A stretch of 9,497 nucleotides of DNA from an uncultured Micrococcaceae bacterium (lineage in GTDB: Bacteria > Actinomycetota > Actinomycetes > Actinomycetales > Micrococcaceae): contig CALBOC010000072.1 of NCBI GenBank assembly GCA_937896705.1, forward strand, positions 1-9,497, written 5' to 3'. Of the stretch, positions 1 through 5,866 are shown piece by piece (the stretch's first letter is position 1; the number at the start of each line of letters is the position of its first letter). Both the position numbers and the translations under genes were made by a program. The notes beneath the pieces are model-generated. The model ran no database searches. It saw only the letters and a list, made by a program, of their open reading frames with translations, and had not been told where the DNA came from.

Positions 1-991
1 CAGATCCCGTGGAGGATTCAATCCCCGCCATGTCCAACCCAAATAATAACGAGTCCCCCTCGGCTTGTGCAAAGGAAAAGTGCACGTTCGTTGGCAGCCG
101 ATATTCGGGGTCGCGGGGACCTTGGAGTTTGGCTTCGGGAATCGCGGCTTGAATACCCGCGATGAGCTGGTCGCGCAGGCCGGCCAGCCGGGCGGATTCG
201 TCGGCCAGATTGGTCGTGGCGTCCTCGGCGGCTGCAGCAAAGGCAGCGATTAATGCGTCGGCGGTCGTACCCGAACGAATATCACGCTCTTGTCCCCCGC
301 CGTGAAGTACCGGCGTGGGTTTGGCATCGCGCCGAACCAGTAAGGCACCAACGCCAACCGGGGCACCGATCTTATGTCCCGAGAGGGCCATCGTGGTGAT
401 GCCATCGGCGAAGGTAATGGGCAGCGCGCCAAAGGCTTGGACCGCATCGACGTGGAAGGCTACGTTGTCGGTCTGGCACAGGGCTGCGATCTGTTCGATG
501 GGCTGGATCGTCCCGATTTCGTTATTTGCCCACATCAACGTGGCCAGGGCAATGCGACCCCGATGACGGTCCAGCGCGGCCTGCCACGCGGCCACGTCGA
601 CGAACCCTTCGTCGGTGACGTCGACAAATATCAGCTCAGCGTGCTCGTGGGACTCGAGCCACTCCAGAGATTCCATCACGGCCGGGTGCTCAATGCGGGT
701 GGCGATGACCACGTTTTTTGCGGGATCGGCCGTACGCGCTGCCAGGTAGAGCCCTTTGATGCCCAGGTTGTCCGACTCCGTTCCACCGGCGGTGAAGATC
801 ACCTCGGTCGGATCGGCGTCCAAAGTAGCAGCCAACCGGTCGCGCGCATCAGCGACCTGCAGCTTCACCGAGCGCCCCGCGGTATGCAACGCAGACGCGT
901 TGCCGGGCTGTTTCGCCTGGGCAATAAACGCCTCGAGTGCGGCGTCACGAACCGGCGTGGTGGCAGCGTGATCAAGATAAATGCGGGACAT
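1..991 (-). CDS. Cysteine desulfurase (class V aminotransferase fold, NifS/IscS type), 3'-truncated by window edge
   Basis: A PLP enzyme that removes sulfur from L-cysteine, giving alanine and a protein-bound persulfide for Fe-S cluster assembly or tRNA thiolation; cytosolic. The first 330 codons are present. The N-terminus MSRIYLDHAATTPVR is typical of the family. GGTESDN lies near residues 69-75, the PLP-stacking His102 in RIEHPAV, Asp182 and Gln185 in HVDAVQAFG, and the Schiff-base Lys207 in SGHKIGAP (codon 371-373). The reading ends in ESSTGS, so the catalytic cysteine of the usual STGSAC loop should be about two codons beyond the edge and cannot be checked. ATG at 989-991 fits the family N-terminus. 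There is no convincing Shine-Dalgarno; a TACACT box sits 7 nt upstream. The gene is divergent from the J-domain gene. In many actinobacteria mnmA follows such a gene, but that would be off-window. The exact subfamily (IscS-like versus a dedicated tRNA-thiolation enzyme) cannot be decided here. Confidence 0.96.
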   Translation of the reverse strand, partial: MSRIYLDHAATTPVRDAALEAFIAQAKQPGNASALHTAGRSVKLQVADARDRLAATLDADPTEVIFTAGGTESDNLGIKGLYLAARTADPAKNVVIATRIEHPAVMESLEWLESHEHAELIFVDVTDEGFVDVAAWQAALDRHRGRIALATLMWANNEIGTIQPIEQIAALCQTDNVAFHVDAVQAFGALPITFADGITTMALSGHKIGAPVGVGALLVRRDAKPTPVLHGGGQERDIRSGTTADALIAAFAAAAEDATTNLADESARLAGLRDQLIAGIQAAIPEAKLQGPRDPEYRLPTNVHFSFAQAEGDSLLFGLDMAGIESSTGS

Positions 992-998
992 GTCTTCT

Positions 999-1004
999 AG
1001 TGTA
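999..1004 (-). promoter_or_regulatory. Putative -10 box (TACACT) for the cysteine desulfurase, leaderless arrangement
   Basis: On the minus strand TACACT matches the actinobacterial TANNNT -10 consensus and ends 7 nt before the ATG. Transcription would then start at or next to the start codon. No recognisable -35 hexamer lies 16-19 nt upstream. The AGAAG between box and ATG is too close to the start to be a good Shine-Dalgarno. The call rests on motif and spacing only. Confidence 0.5.
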
Positions 1005-1016
1005 GAACAGCGCGGG

Positions 1017-1022
1017 TAGAAT
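1017..1022 (+). promoter_or_regulatory. Putative -10 box (TAGAAT) for the J-domain gene, leaderless arrangement
   Basis: TAGAAT is close to TATAAT and ends 7 nt before the GTG start, predicting transcription initiation at about 1029-1030 and a leaderless mRNA. No Shine-Dalgarno is visible before the GTG. No clear -35 hexamer is seen. Only 12 bp separate it from the opposite-strand -10 box of the cysteine desulfurase, so the two promoters must share or contest the same 38 bp. Confidence 0.5.
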
Positions 1023-1029
1023 ATGGCCC

Positions 1030-1899
1030 GTGTCAGACAATTATGGTAACTCGTTAGACCCCTACCGTGTGCTGGGAGTCAGCCCTTCGGCGAGCGAAAA
1101 GCAGATCCGCCGAGCCTACTTAGCGTTGGCTAAAAAGCACCACCCGGACCGCGGTGGTGACGCCGCACGCTTCGACCAAATCACCAAAGCGTGGAACCAA
1201 CTGTCTGAGCTTGATTCCGAACCTGCGCCGGCTCAGGACTCGCCACGCCCGGCCCGCACCAACACGAAACCCCGCTCGGAACCAGAACCGGTTCGCTTCC
1301 GACCACCGCTAGCCGACGGGCCGGTTCGCACTCAGACGAATCCACCGGTCACCGTTGATTCGCTGTTGGCCCAACAACTCGTACACGGGAGTCTCCCCGG
1401 CGGATTTTTCACCCGCAAACAGCGCTCCCTGCACGCTCGGTTATCTGAGACATTGCAATCTCGCGTGCAATCAGCCCTGCCCGCCGTGCGCATTTTCCAC
1501 GGAGTCAAACTCTCGCGAAAGCTAACATTGGACACCGTACTGCTGGGCGGCACGAAAGTCGCAGTCTTCGCCGTCCAGTACACTCCGCCAGATGTGTACC
1601 AGTTCAACGGGAGCGAGCTGGTCGGTCGCAAACGCATTGAACTGCCCGACCTGACCGACGCCGTAGCCGGGCTACAAAAGCTGCTCCCCGATTTTGAGGT
1701 CGGCGGTTTTATCGTGCTGTTTTCGACCAATCCGCACGCCCCCACCATACAAGCCACCGACAGCCTCAACACCCTGGGCCTGACCGAAGTACCCGCCTCG
1801 ATCATGGATGCACTCCGCGATATCAAACTGTTCATCGGCACCGGCGAACACAATATCGTCGACCGGGCCGCCATGGGACAACTCATCGCCACACTATGA
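1030..1899 (+). CDS. J-domain protein with C-terminal NERD-like (nuclease-related) domain
   Basis: A 289-aa protein, probably cytosolic. Residues about 10-62 form a J domain (DPYRVLGVSPSAS, helix II, then the diagnostic HPD at 38-40), which in this family stimulates the ATPase of an Hsp70/DnaK partner. There is no Gly/Phe region, zinc-finger repeat or DnaJ C-terminal domain, so it is not DnaJ itself. A proline- and charge-rich linker (about 63-108) leads to a globular C-terminal half. There, RIFHGVKL..LDTVLLGGTKVAVFAVQY (about 154-184) resembles the core of NERD nuclease-related domains, but the usual D/E-x-K is replaced by a segment with Gln183, so catalysis is doubtful; this domain call is an inference. 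GTG at 1030 is chosen because the J domain starts soon after and the ATG at 1024 is out of frame and soon stops. The last 4 bp overlap trmL, suggesting co-translation. The client is unknown. Confidence 0.85.
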   Translation: MSDNYGNSLDPYRVLGVSPSASEKQIRRAYLALAKKHHPDRGGDAARFDQITKAWNQLSELDSEPAPAQDSPRPARTNTKPRSEPEPVRFRPPLADGPVRTQTNPPVTVDSLLAQQLVHGSLPGGFFTRKQRSLHARLSETLQSRVQSALPAVRIFHGVKLSRKLTLDTVLLGGTKVAVFAVQYTPPDVYQFNGSELVGRKRIELPDLTDAVAGLQKLLPDFEVGGFIVLFSTNPHAPTIQATDSLNTLGLTEVPASIMDALRDIKLFIGTGEHNIVDRAAMGQLIATL

Positions 1900-2405
1900 A
1901 CCCACACGACACCGCACCCCGTACCCCACAGACCGCCAATCCGCGATTCCGCCTGCTCTTTCACACCCCGGAGATCCCCGGCAACACCGGCAACGCCATC
2001 CGCCTAGCCGCCATCACCGGAGCCGAATTACACCTGGTTGAACCGCTTGGATTTAACTTCGACGATGCACACCTGCGCCGCGCCGGCCTGGACTACCACG
2101 ACCTGGCATTGGTCACCGTCCACGCCAACCTCGCCGCCGCGTGGGAAGCCCTGCAACCCGAACGCGTATTCGCGTTCACCGGTAGCGGCACCGTGCGCTA
2201 CGACGAGGTCGACTATCAACCCGGCGATGTGCTGGTCTTTGGACAGGAATCCACCGGGCTGCCCGACGAAGTGCTGACCGATGAGATGATTACCGACACG
2301 GTGTATTTACCGATGCAATCTGGACGCCGGTCACTCAACTTAGCCAACTCGGCGTCAATTGTGCTCTACGAGGCCTGGCGACAGCACGATTTCGCTGGGC
2401 GTTAG
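1896..2405 (+). CDS. trmL: tRNA (cytidine/uridine-34-2'-O)-methyltransferase TrmL, SPOUT/SpoU family
   Basis: A 169-aa SpoU-type methyltransferase (E. coli TrmL is slightly shorter), predicted to transfer a methyl group from SAM to the 2'-OH of wobble base 34 of certain tRNALeu species. The three family motifs are present in order: motif 1 as PEIPGNTGNAIRLAA (about 25-39), motif 2 as LVFGQESTGLP (113-123), and motif 3 as PMQSGRRSLNLANSASIVLYE from residue 139, which forms the trefoil knot that binds SAM. The first 16 residues are a family-unlike, probably disordered extension. ATG at 1896 overlaps the upstream TGA by 4 bp (ATGA), a normal translational-coupling arrangement, and no better internal ATG precedes motif 1. 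It is presumably expressed from the J-domain gene promoter. No key residue appears lost. Substrate specificity is taken from the family, not shown here. Confidence 0.93.
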   Translation: MNPHDTAPRTPQTANPRFRLLFHTPEIPGNTGNAIRLAAITGAELHLVEPLGFNFDDAHLRRAGLDYHDLALVTVHANLAAAWEALQPERVFAFTGSGTVRYDEVDYQPGDVLVFGQESTGLPDEVLTDEMITDTVYLPMQSGRRSLNLANSASIVLYEAWRQHDFAGR

Positions 2406-2450
2406 CCGACCATAGGGCGCGCCGAGCCATCCGAGCTTTGAACTCCTCGG

Positions 2451-2456
2451 TAAGCT
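2451..2456 (+). promoter_or_regulatory. Possible -10 box (TAAGCT) ahead of the sigma/anti-sigma fusion gene
   Basis: TAAGCT fits TANNNT and ends 8 nt before the ATG at 2465 (5 nt before an in-frame GTG at 2462), which could give a leaderless or nearly leaderless transcript. There is no Shine-Dalgarno before that ATG, and no -35 hexamer at standard distance. The 59-bp gap after trmL also allows read-through expression. Weak motif-only call. Confidence 0.3.
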
Positions 2457-2464
2457 TGACAGTG

Positions 2465-3838
2465 ATGGACACTTACACTCCCGGCCCCGCACAACTGCTC
2501 CGATCCGCTGGCGACGATGACACGGCCGCCTTCGCCGCGCTCTATGATGTCACCTCGCCGCAGGTCTTTGGCATGCTCTCCTCCATGTTCCCGGCTGAAG
2601 CCGACGCGCTGCAGGCCACCACGGACGCCTACGTCTCCTTGTGGCGCCAAGCGCCGCACTTCACGTTTGATTTCAATATTGACCACGCTGACGAAAACGC
2701 GCGGGACCGCACGGTCGTGGCCTGGATTAACTCGATAGCCCAGCAGACCGGGCGCTACCACCGTCCTGACGCCGAGGAAATCGGCTCCGTCGAACGCATG
2801 CACGCCATCGCAGGACAGCTGACCGAGTTGAAGCCTCTGACCTCGGCACAAGCCGTGGCGTTGACCACCGTGTGGTTGGGCGGCCGGACCGTCGAAGAGG
2901 CCGCGAAGGATCTCAACGTTGCCCTGCCGACCCTGAAATCGCGTCTGCGGGATGCTGCGGTGCGACTGACTCGGCACTACCTCTCCGAGATTCATGCCAA
3001 CGCTGACACCGACCCGCTGCTGGCCACCCGGGTGACCGGGTCGCTGTCTTCGTCGGGCGGTCAGACCGCGGCTTTTTCTGACGAGGTGAGCACCGATTTG
3101 CAGGTGGGGCTGGGCAGCGAATTAGCCACACTGAATGCATTGCAGGCTCTCAATGACGATGATGCGGTGGCCGTTGAGGCATGGATTAATCGGCAGGATC
3201 GCGATGTCGCAGCGCAATTACGCGCCCGCGCCACCCTGTTTCAGCGCATGCTGACCTGGGCGTATCGTCGGGTATCAGCGCACCCACCGGCGCAGTTATT
3301 AGAATCGGTGCTGGATCAACTGCCCGAACAAAACGTGAGCATCGGGTTTATTGAAACCGTGGAAGACTACGAGATCGAAGACGACCCGGCCCAGCAGCGT
3401 CGAAGCCGCACGATGTTCATTATTGTGGGTGCGGTATTGGTCATCGCCGTCTTGGTTGCGGTGATTTTTTTGAATACCGGGGAGCAACGTATCCGCAGCG
3501 CGGTGGATAATGCCGATGATGTAACCAGCGTGACCGCCGATCTTGACGGCTCGACGGTGGCCGGGCACTATTCGACGGAAGAAGACGCCGCCTACCTGTC
3601 GTTCAATGAGGTCCCCGAACTGGCCGAGGACGAGCGGTATCAGGTCTGGTTATTTGAAGAACCGGGCGGTCATGTCGTCTCTGTGGGACTGTTTACTGCT
3701 GAGCAAATGGAAAACGACGAGGTACGGTTCCGCGGGGTGAACTCATATGAACTGTTGTGGATCACGGTTGAGCCCGAGACTGGCTCAGAGACTCCTTCAA
3801 GCACCGCGCTGGTCGAGATGCCACTCACCCAGGGTTAG
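2465..3838 (+). CDS. SigK-like ECF sigma factor fused to RskA-like membrane anti-sigma factor
   Basis: A 457-aa protein. Residues about 18-100 resemble ECF region 2 (TAAFAALYDVTSPQVFGM, then ATTDAYVSLWRQAPHF, then VVAWINSIAQ). Residues 124-172 resemble region 4, with a clear helix-turn-helix (TVEEAAKDLNVALPTLKSRL). After a Ser-rich linker (about 173-215), LNALQALNDDDAVAVEAWI (223-241) resembles the sigma-binding start of RskA. PPAQLLESVLDQL (274-286) also matches RskA. One membrane helix spans about 317-336, after an RRSR stretch. The outer part (about 345-455) has the RskA signatures RYQVWLFEEPGG, SVGLF and ITVEPETGSETPSS. Predicted topology is N-terminus in, C-terminus out. SigK and RskA are normally separate neighbouring genes; here no stop or frame break lies between them. 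Region 2.3/2.4 lacks the usual basic and Asp residues, so -10 recognition is doubtful. ATG 2465 is preferred; TTG at 2438 would add nine residues. Target genes are unknown. Confidence 0.88.
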   Translation: MDTYTPGPAQLLRSAGDDDTAAFAALYDVTSPQVFGMLSSMFPAEADALQATTDAYVSLWRQAPHFTFDFNIDHADENARDRTVVAWINSIAQQTGRYHRPDAEEIGSVERMHAIAGQLTELKPLTSAQAVALTTVWLGGRTVEEAAKDLNVALPTLKSRLRDAAVRLTRHYLSEIHANADTDPLLATRVTGSLSSSGGQTAAFSDEVSTDLQVGLGSELATLNALQALNDDDAVAVEAWINRQDRDVAAQLRARATLFQRMLTWAYRRVSAHPPAQLLESVLDQLPEQNVSIGFIETVEDYEIEDDPAQQRRSRTMFIIVGAVLVIAVLVAVIFLNTGEQRIRSAVDNADDVTSVTADLDGSTVAGHYSTEEDAAYLSFNEVPELAEDERYQVWLFEEPGGHVVSVGLFTAEQMENDEVRFRGVNSYELLWITVEPETGSETPSSTALVEMPLTQG

Positions 3839-4590
3839 AACCCGGCAAACGTGGTTTCGTCATTGACGGCCACCACGTGAAAACGCTCGGCAGCACGGTC
3901 AGCCTCGGGATGGTTGGCGGCCAGGGCTGCCCGCACGCGGTCGTCCATAAGCTTCGGGTCTGGGTGTTGGGAAACATGCCGGTGCAAAGCGCTGAGCTTA
4001 TGCTCAACGTAATCGGTGACATCCACCGCCAGGTTGGCTAATTCTGTGGGAGCTCCCATCATCCATAACTGACCGATGTGAAATGCCGGCAGCTCAAGCT
4101 CCGGATAGGCGAAGGGATTTTCCACAGCCGGATAGATCGCCCGCGCGGTCGCCTCGCCAACGGCCAGGTGATCTGGATGCGAGGCTTGAATACGTTCCCA
4201 ATGGCGCTGCGGGTGCTGGCTGATAACCACCTCGGGCTGTACCTGGCGCATGACTCCGACCAGCTGACTGATGAGCCGGTGAGTGGGCTCGACGTAGCCA
4301 TCCGAGTGATCCAGGAAGCACACCTGGTCCACCCCGAGCTCGCGTGCGGCGTCGCGTTGTTCTTGCTGCCGCCGTGCCACCATCTGTTCACGGGTTTGAT
4401 CCAGCTCAAAACCTCCGGCATCACCGGACGTCACCAGGCAAAAGGTCACCTCAACCCCGGCGTCGGTCAGCGCCGCGATCGTGGCGCCGGCACCGAAGTC
4501 AATGTCATCGGGATGCGCGGCAATGGCCAGAGCACTCCGAATATTTGACGTCGAGACCAGGTCGGAAGCGAAAACAGGTTTGGTAAGCAC
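3835..4590 (-). CDS. PIG-L (LmbE-like) zinc-dependent N-acetylhexosamine deacetylase family protein
   Basis: A 251-aa probable metallo-deacetylase of the family that includes mycothiol biosynthesis MshB and mycothiol-S-conjugate amidase Mca. The signature AAHPDDID lies at residues 24-31; by family analogy His26 and Asp29 bind zinc and Asp28 is the general base. The third zinc ligand is probably His141 in SHPDHLAVGEA. No signal peptide is seen, so it should be cytosolic. The substrate is not determinable: MshB, Mca and general N-acetylglucosaminyl deacetylases share these motifs, and I see no feature that singles one out. GTG at 4590 is chosen: it puts the zinc motif about 24 residues in, as is usual, and a TACACT box lies 7 nt upstream. 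The frame is open to an ATG at 4656, but that would overlap the HtrA gene by 50 bp with no family-like sequence. It follows HtrA by 16 bp, and its stop overlaps that of the converging sigma/anti-sigma gene by 4 bp. Confidence 0.9.
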   Translation of the reverse strand: MLTKPVFASDLVSTSNIRSALAIAAHPDDIDFGAGATIAALTDAGVEVTFCLVTSGDAGGFELDQTREQMVARRQQEQRDAARELGVDQVCFLDHSDGYVEPTHRLISQLVGVMRQVQPEVVISQHPQRHWERIQASHPDHLAVGEATARAIYPAVENPFAYPELELPAFHIGQLWMMGAPTELANLAVDVTDYVEHKLSALHRHVSQHPDPKLMDDRVRAALAANHPEADRAAERFHVVAVNDETTFAGF

Positions 4591-4606
4591 GGCTACCAGT
4601 GTAGCC
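4591..4606. repeat. Perfect inverted repeat filling the whole HtrA/PIG-L intergenic gap
   Basis: GGCTAC-CAGT-GTAGCC: two 6-bp arms with a 4-bp centre. It begins right after the HtrA stop codon and ends right before the PIG-L GTG, and it contains the TACACT -10 box. It could be a protein-binding site over the promoter, or a small hairpin in HtrA read-through RNA affecting entry at the PIG-L start. It has no T-run, so it is not an intrinsic terminator. Confidence 0.55.
4598..4603 (-). promoter_or_regulatory. Putative -10 box (TACACT) for the PIG-L gene, leaderless arrangement
   Basis: The hexamer is the same as upstream of the cysteine desulfurase and has the same 7-nt distance to the start codon; from CTACACT through the start codon the two sites agree at 13 of 17 positions. 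No Shine-Dalgarno is present. A poor TTGGGT lies 15 nt upstream as a possible -35. This implies the PIG-L gene can be transcribed on its own from the end of the HtrA gene. Confidence 0.45.
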
Positions 4607-5851
4607 CTAGTTTGTCCCACCCAAGGTGACCGTTTCGGTGAACTCCTCACCGTCACGCTCGATGGTTAATTCGACCTCAGCACCGGCCGGGTATTCTCGA
4701 ACCGTCGCTGATAACGAGCCCGGATCACTAACGGTTTTCCCATCAATGCCCACGATCACATCATCGGGTTGGATTTCGGTGCCGTCCGCCGGGCCGTCTT
4801 CGACCACCTCGACGACCCGGGCGCCAGACGAGACGTACTGGTCACCGGCCGGCACGATGGTCACCCCGAGCATCCCGTGCGAGGCTTCGCCGTTTTCAAT
4901 GATCTCTTCAGCTACCCGCTGGGCGTAATCCACTGGGATGGCAAAACCCAGTCCGACGTTGCCCTCGGAGCGCGTGGCAATGGCTACGTTAATGCCGATG
5001 AGTCGTCCGGCTTGGTCCACCAGGGCACCACCCGAGTTCCCCGGGTTGATCGCGGCATCGGATTGGATCACGTTTAGGTGGATCTGCCCCTGCGGCGTCG
5101 GTGGCTGGGCTTGATCCGGGAGCCGGAACTCAAATGGGCTTTCCTGCTCGGGTGTATCGGGCTCTTCGGGGACCGCCGAGGATGCGACTGAAATCGTCCG
5201 ATCTAAGGTGGAGATAATGCCCTCGGTGACAGTGCCTGAGAGACCGAGTGGAGCACCGATGGCGACCGCCTGGTCGCCGACGTTGAGGTCTTCTACGCTG
5301 CCCATTTCAATGGGTGTGAGACCTTCTGCTTCGATTTTGATGACTGCTAGGTCTGACATTGGGTCCAAGCCCACGACTTCTGCTTCGTATACTTCACCGT
5401 CGGAGGTCTGTACCAGCACATCGGCGGCTGCGGTCTGCCCGCCGAGCGTCACCACGTGAGTATTGGTGACAATGTGGCCTTGTTCATCCAAAATGACTCC
5501 GGAGCCGGATCCCAGAGCCTGATCTCCCCCCACGGATAAGGTCACCACCGACGGGCCGGCCACGGCTGCAGCCTCGGTGGTCGGTGTGACGTCATCAGTC
5601 CGGTTGAGTTGTGGAGTGTGTTGTGGCGAGCCCTCGACAGTTGCGGAGCCCAGGGAGTTGACGGCCAATCCTCCGACGCCGCCGCCTAAGAGGGCCGCGA
5701 CTGCCACCGATGTGATCAAGGCGGGCCAACCGAAACGCTTCGATCTGCGTTCATTCACTTGTGCTGCCGGTGGTGGCGGAGGTGAATTCACGGAACCGTT
5801 ATCGGGTTGGTCGGTTCGACGCTCTGAGTCGTGTGGCCATGAGTTGGGCAT
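4607..5851 (-). CDS. Membrane-anchored HtrA/DegP-type serine protease (S1C) with PDZ domain
   Basis: A 414-aa envelope protease. The cytoplasmic N-terminus (1-40) is charged and has five prolines in a row; one membrane anchor lies at about 43-66, followed by an extracytoplasmic linker and a trypsin-like domain at about 95-312. The triad is His132 (TNTHVV), Asp167 (MSDLAVI) and Ser273 (NPGNSGGAL). A single PDZ domain (about 325-405) contains GMLGV, GPADG and QPDDVIVGIDG. Family role: degradation or quality control of misfolded or exported proteins, with PDZ control of activity. A proline- and acid-rich stretch of about 34 residues (224-257) interrupts the protease domain before the Ser region. 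ATG at 5849-5851 has a strong Shine-Dalgarno 6 nt away; the open frame reaches 5908 but lacks one there. The PIG-L gene follows after 16 bp. Its native substrate is unknown. Confidence 0.94.
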   Translation of the reverse strand: MPNSWPHDSERRTDQPDNGSVNSPPPPPAAQVNERRSKRFGWPALITSVAVAALLGGGVGGLAVNSLGSATVEGSPQHTPQLNRTDDVTPTTEAAAVAGPSVVTLSVGGDQALGSGSGVILDEQGHIVTNTHVVTLGGQTAAADVLVQTSDGEVYEAEVVGLDPMSDLAVIKIEAEGLTPIEMGSVEDLNVGDQAVAIGAPLGLSGTVTEGIISTLDRTISVASSAVPEEPDTPEQESPFEFRLPDQAQPPTPQGQIHLNVIQSDAAINPGNSGGALVDQAGRLIGINVAIATRSEGNVGLGFAIPVDYAQRVAEEIIENGEASHGMLGVTIVPAGDQYVSSGARVVEVVEDGPADGTEIQPDDVIVGIDGKTVSDPGSLSATVREYPAGAEVELTIERDGEEFTETVTLGGTN

Positions 5852-5857
5852 TCGCCG

Positions 5858-5866
5858 TCCTTTCCT
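5858..5866 (-). promoter_or_regulatory. Ribosome binding site deciding the HtrA start
   Basis: AGGAAAGGA on the minus strand sits 6 nt before the ATG at 5851 and supports that start over the upstream in-frame ATG at 5908. An AT-rich patch at about 5873-5893 just upstream is the likeliest place for the promoter, but I see no clean TANNNT there. Confidence 0.75.

Noticed and set aside
374..1000. Open frame of 208 codons on the plus strand across the cysteine desulfurase
   Set aside because: It is antisense to a gene with clear family motifs, has no recognisable protein character, and reflects third-position GC bias.
1332..1964. Open frame of 210 codons on the minus strand across the J-domain gene
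   Set aside because: It lies wholly antisense to the J-domain gene and the start of trmL, with no motif or Shine-Dalgarno; a shadow frame.
2427..2453. Possible SigK-type promoter (CCATCC at 2427-2432) implying autoregulation of the fusion
   Set aside because: The -35-like hexamer matches the SigK motif as I recall it from mycobacteria, but no CCGAAT-like -10 occurs at 16-17 nt; only half the motif is present, so chance is the simpler reading.
2402..2995. Open frame of 197 codons on the minus strand opposite the sigma part of the fusion
   Set aside because: Composition is that of an antisense shadow, there is no recognisable domain, and the plus strand has good sigma and RskA signatures.
4591..4656. 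N-terminal extension of the PIG-L gene to the ATG at 4656
   Set aside because: It would overlap the HtrA 3' end by 50 bp, has no Shine-Dalgarno or family-like sequence, and the GTG at 4590 has a well-placed -10 box.
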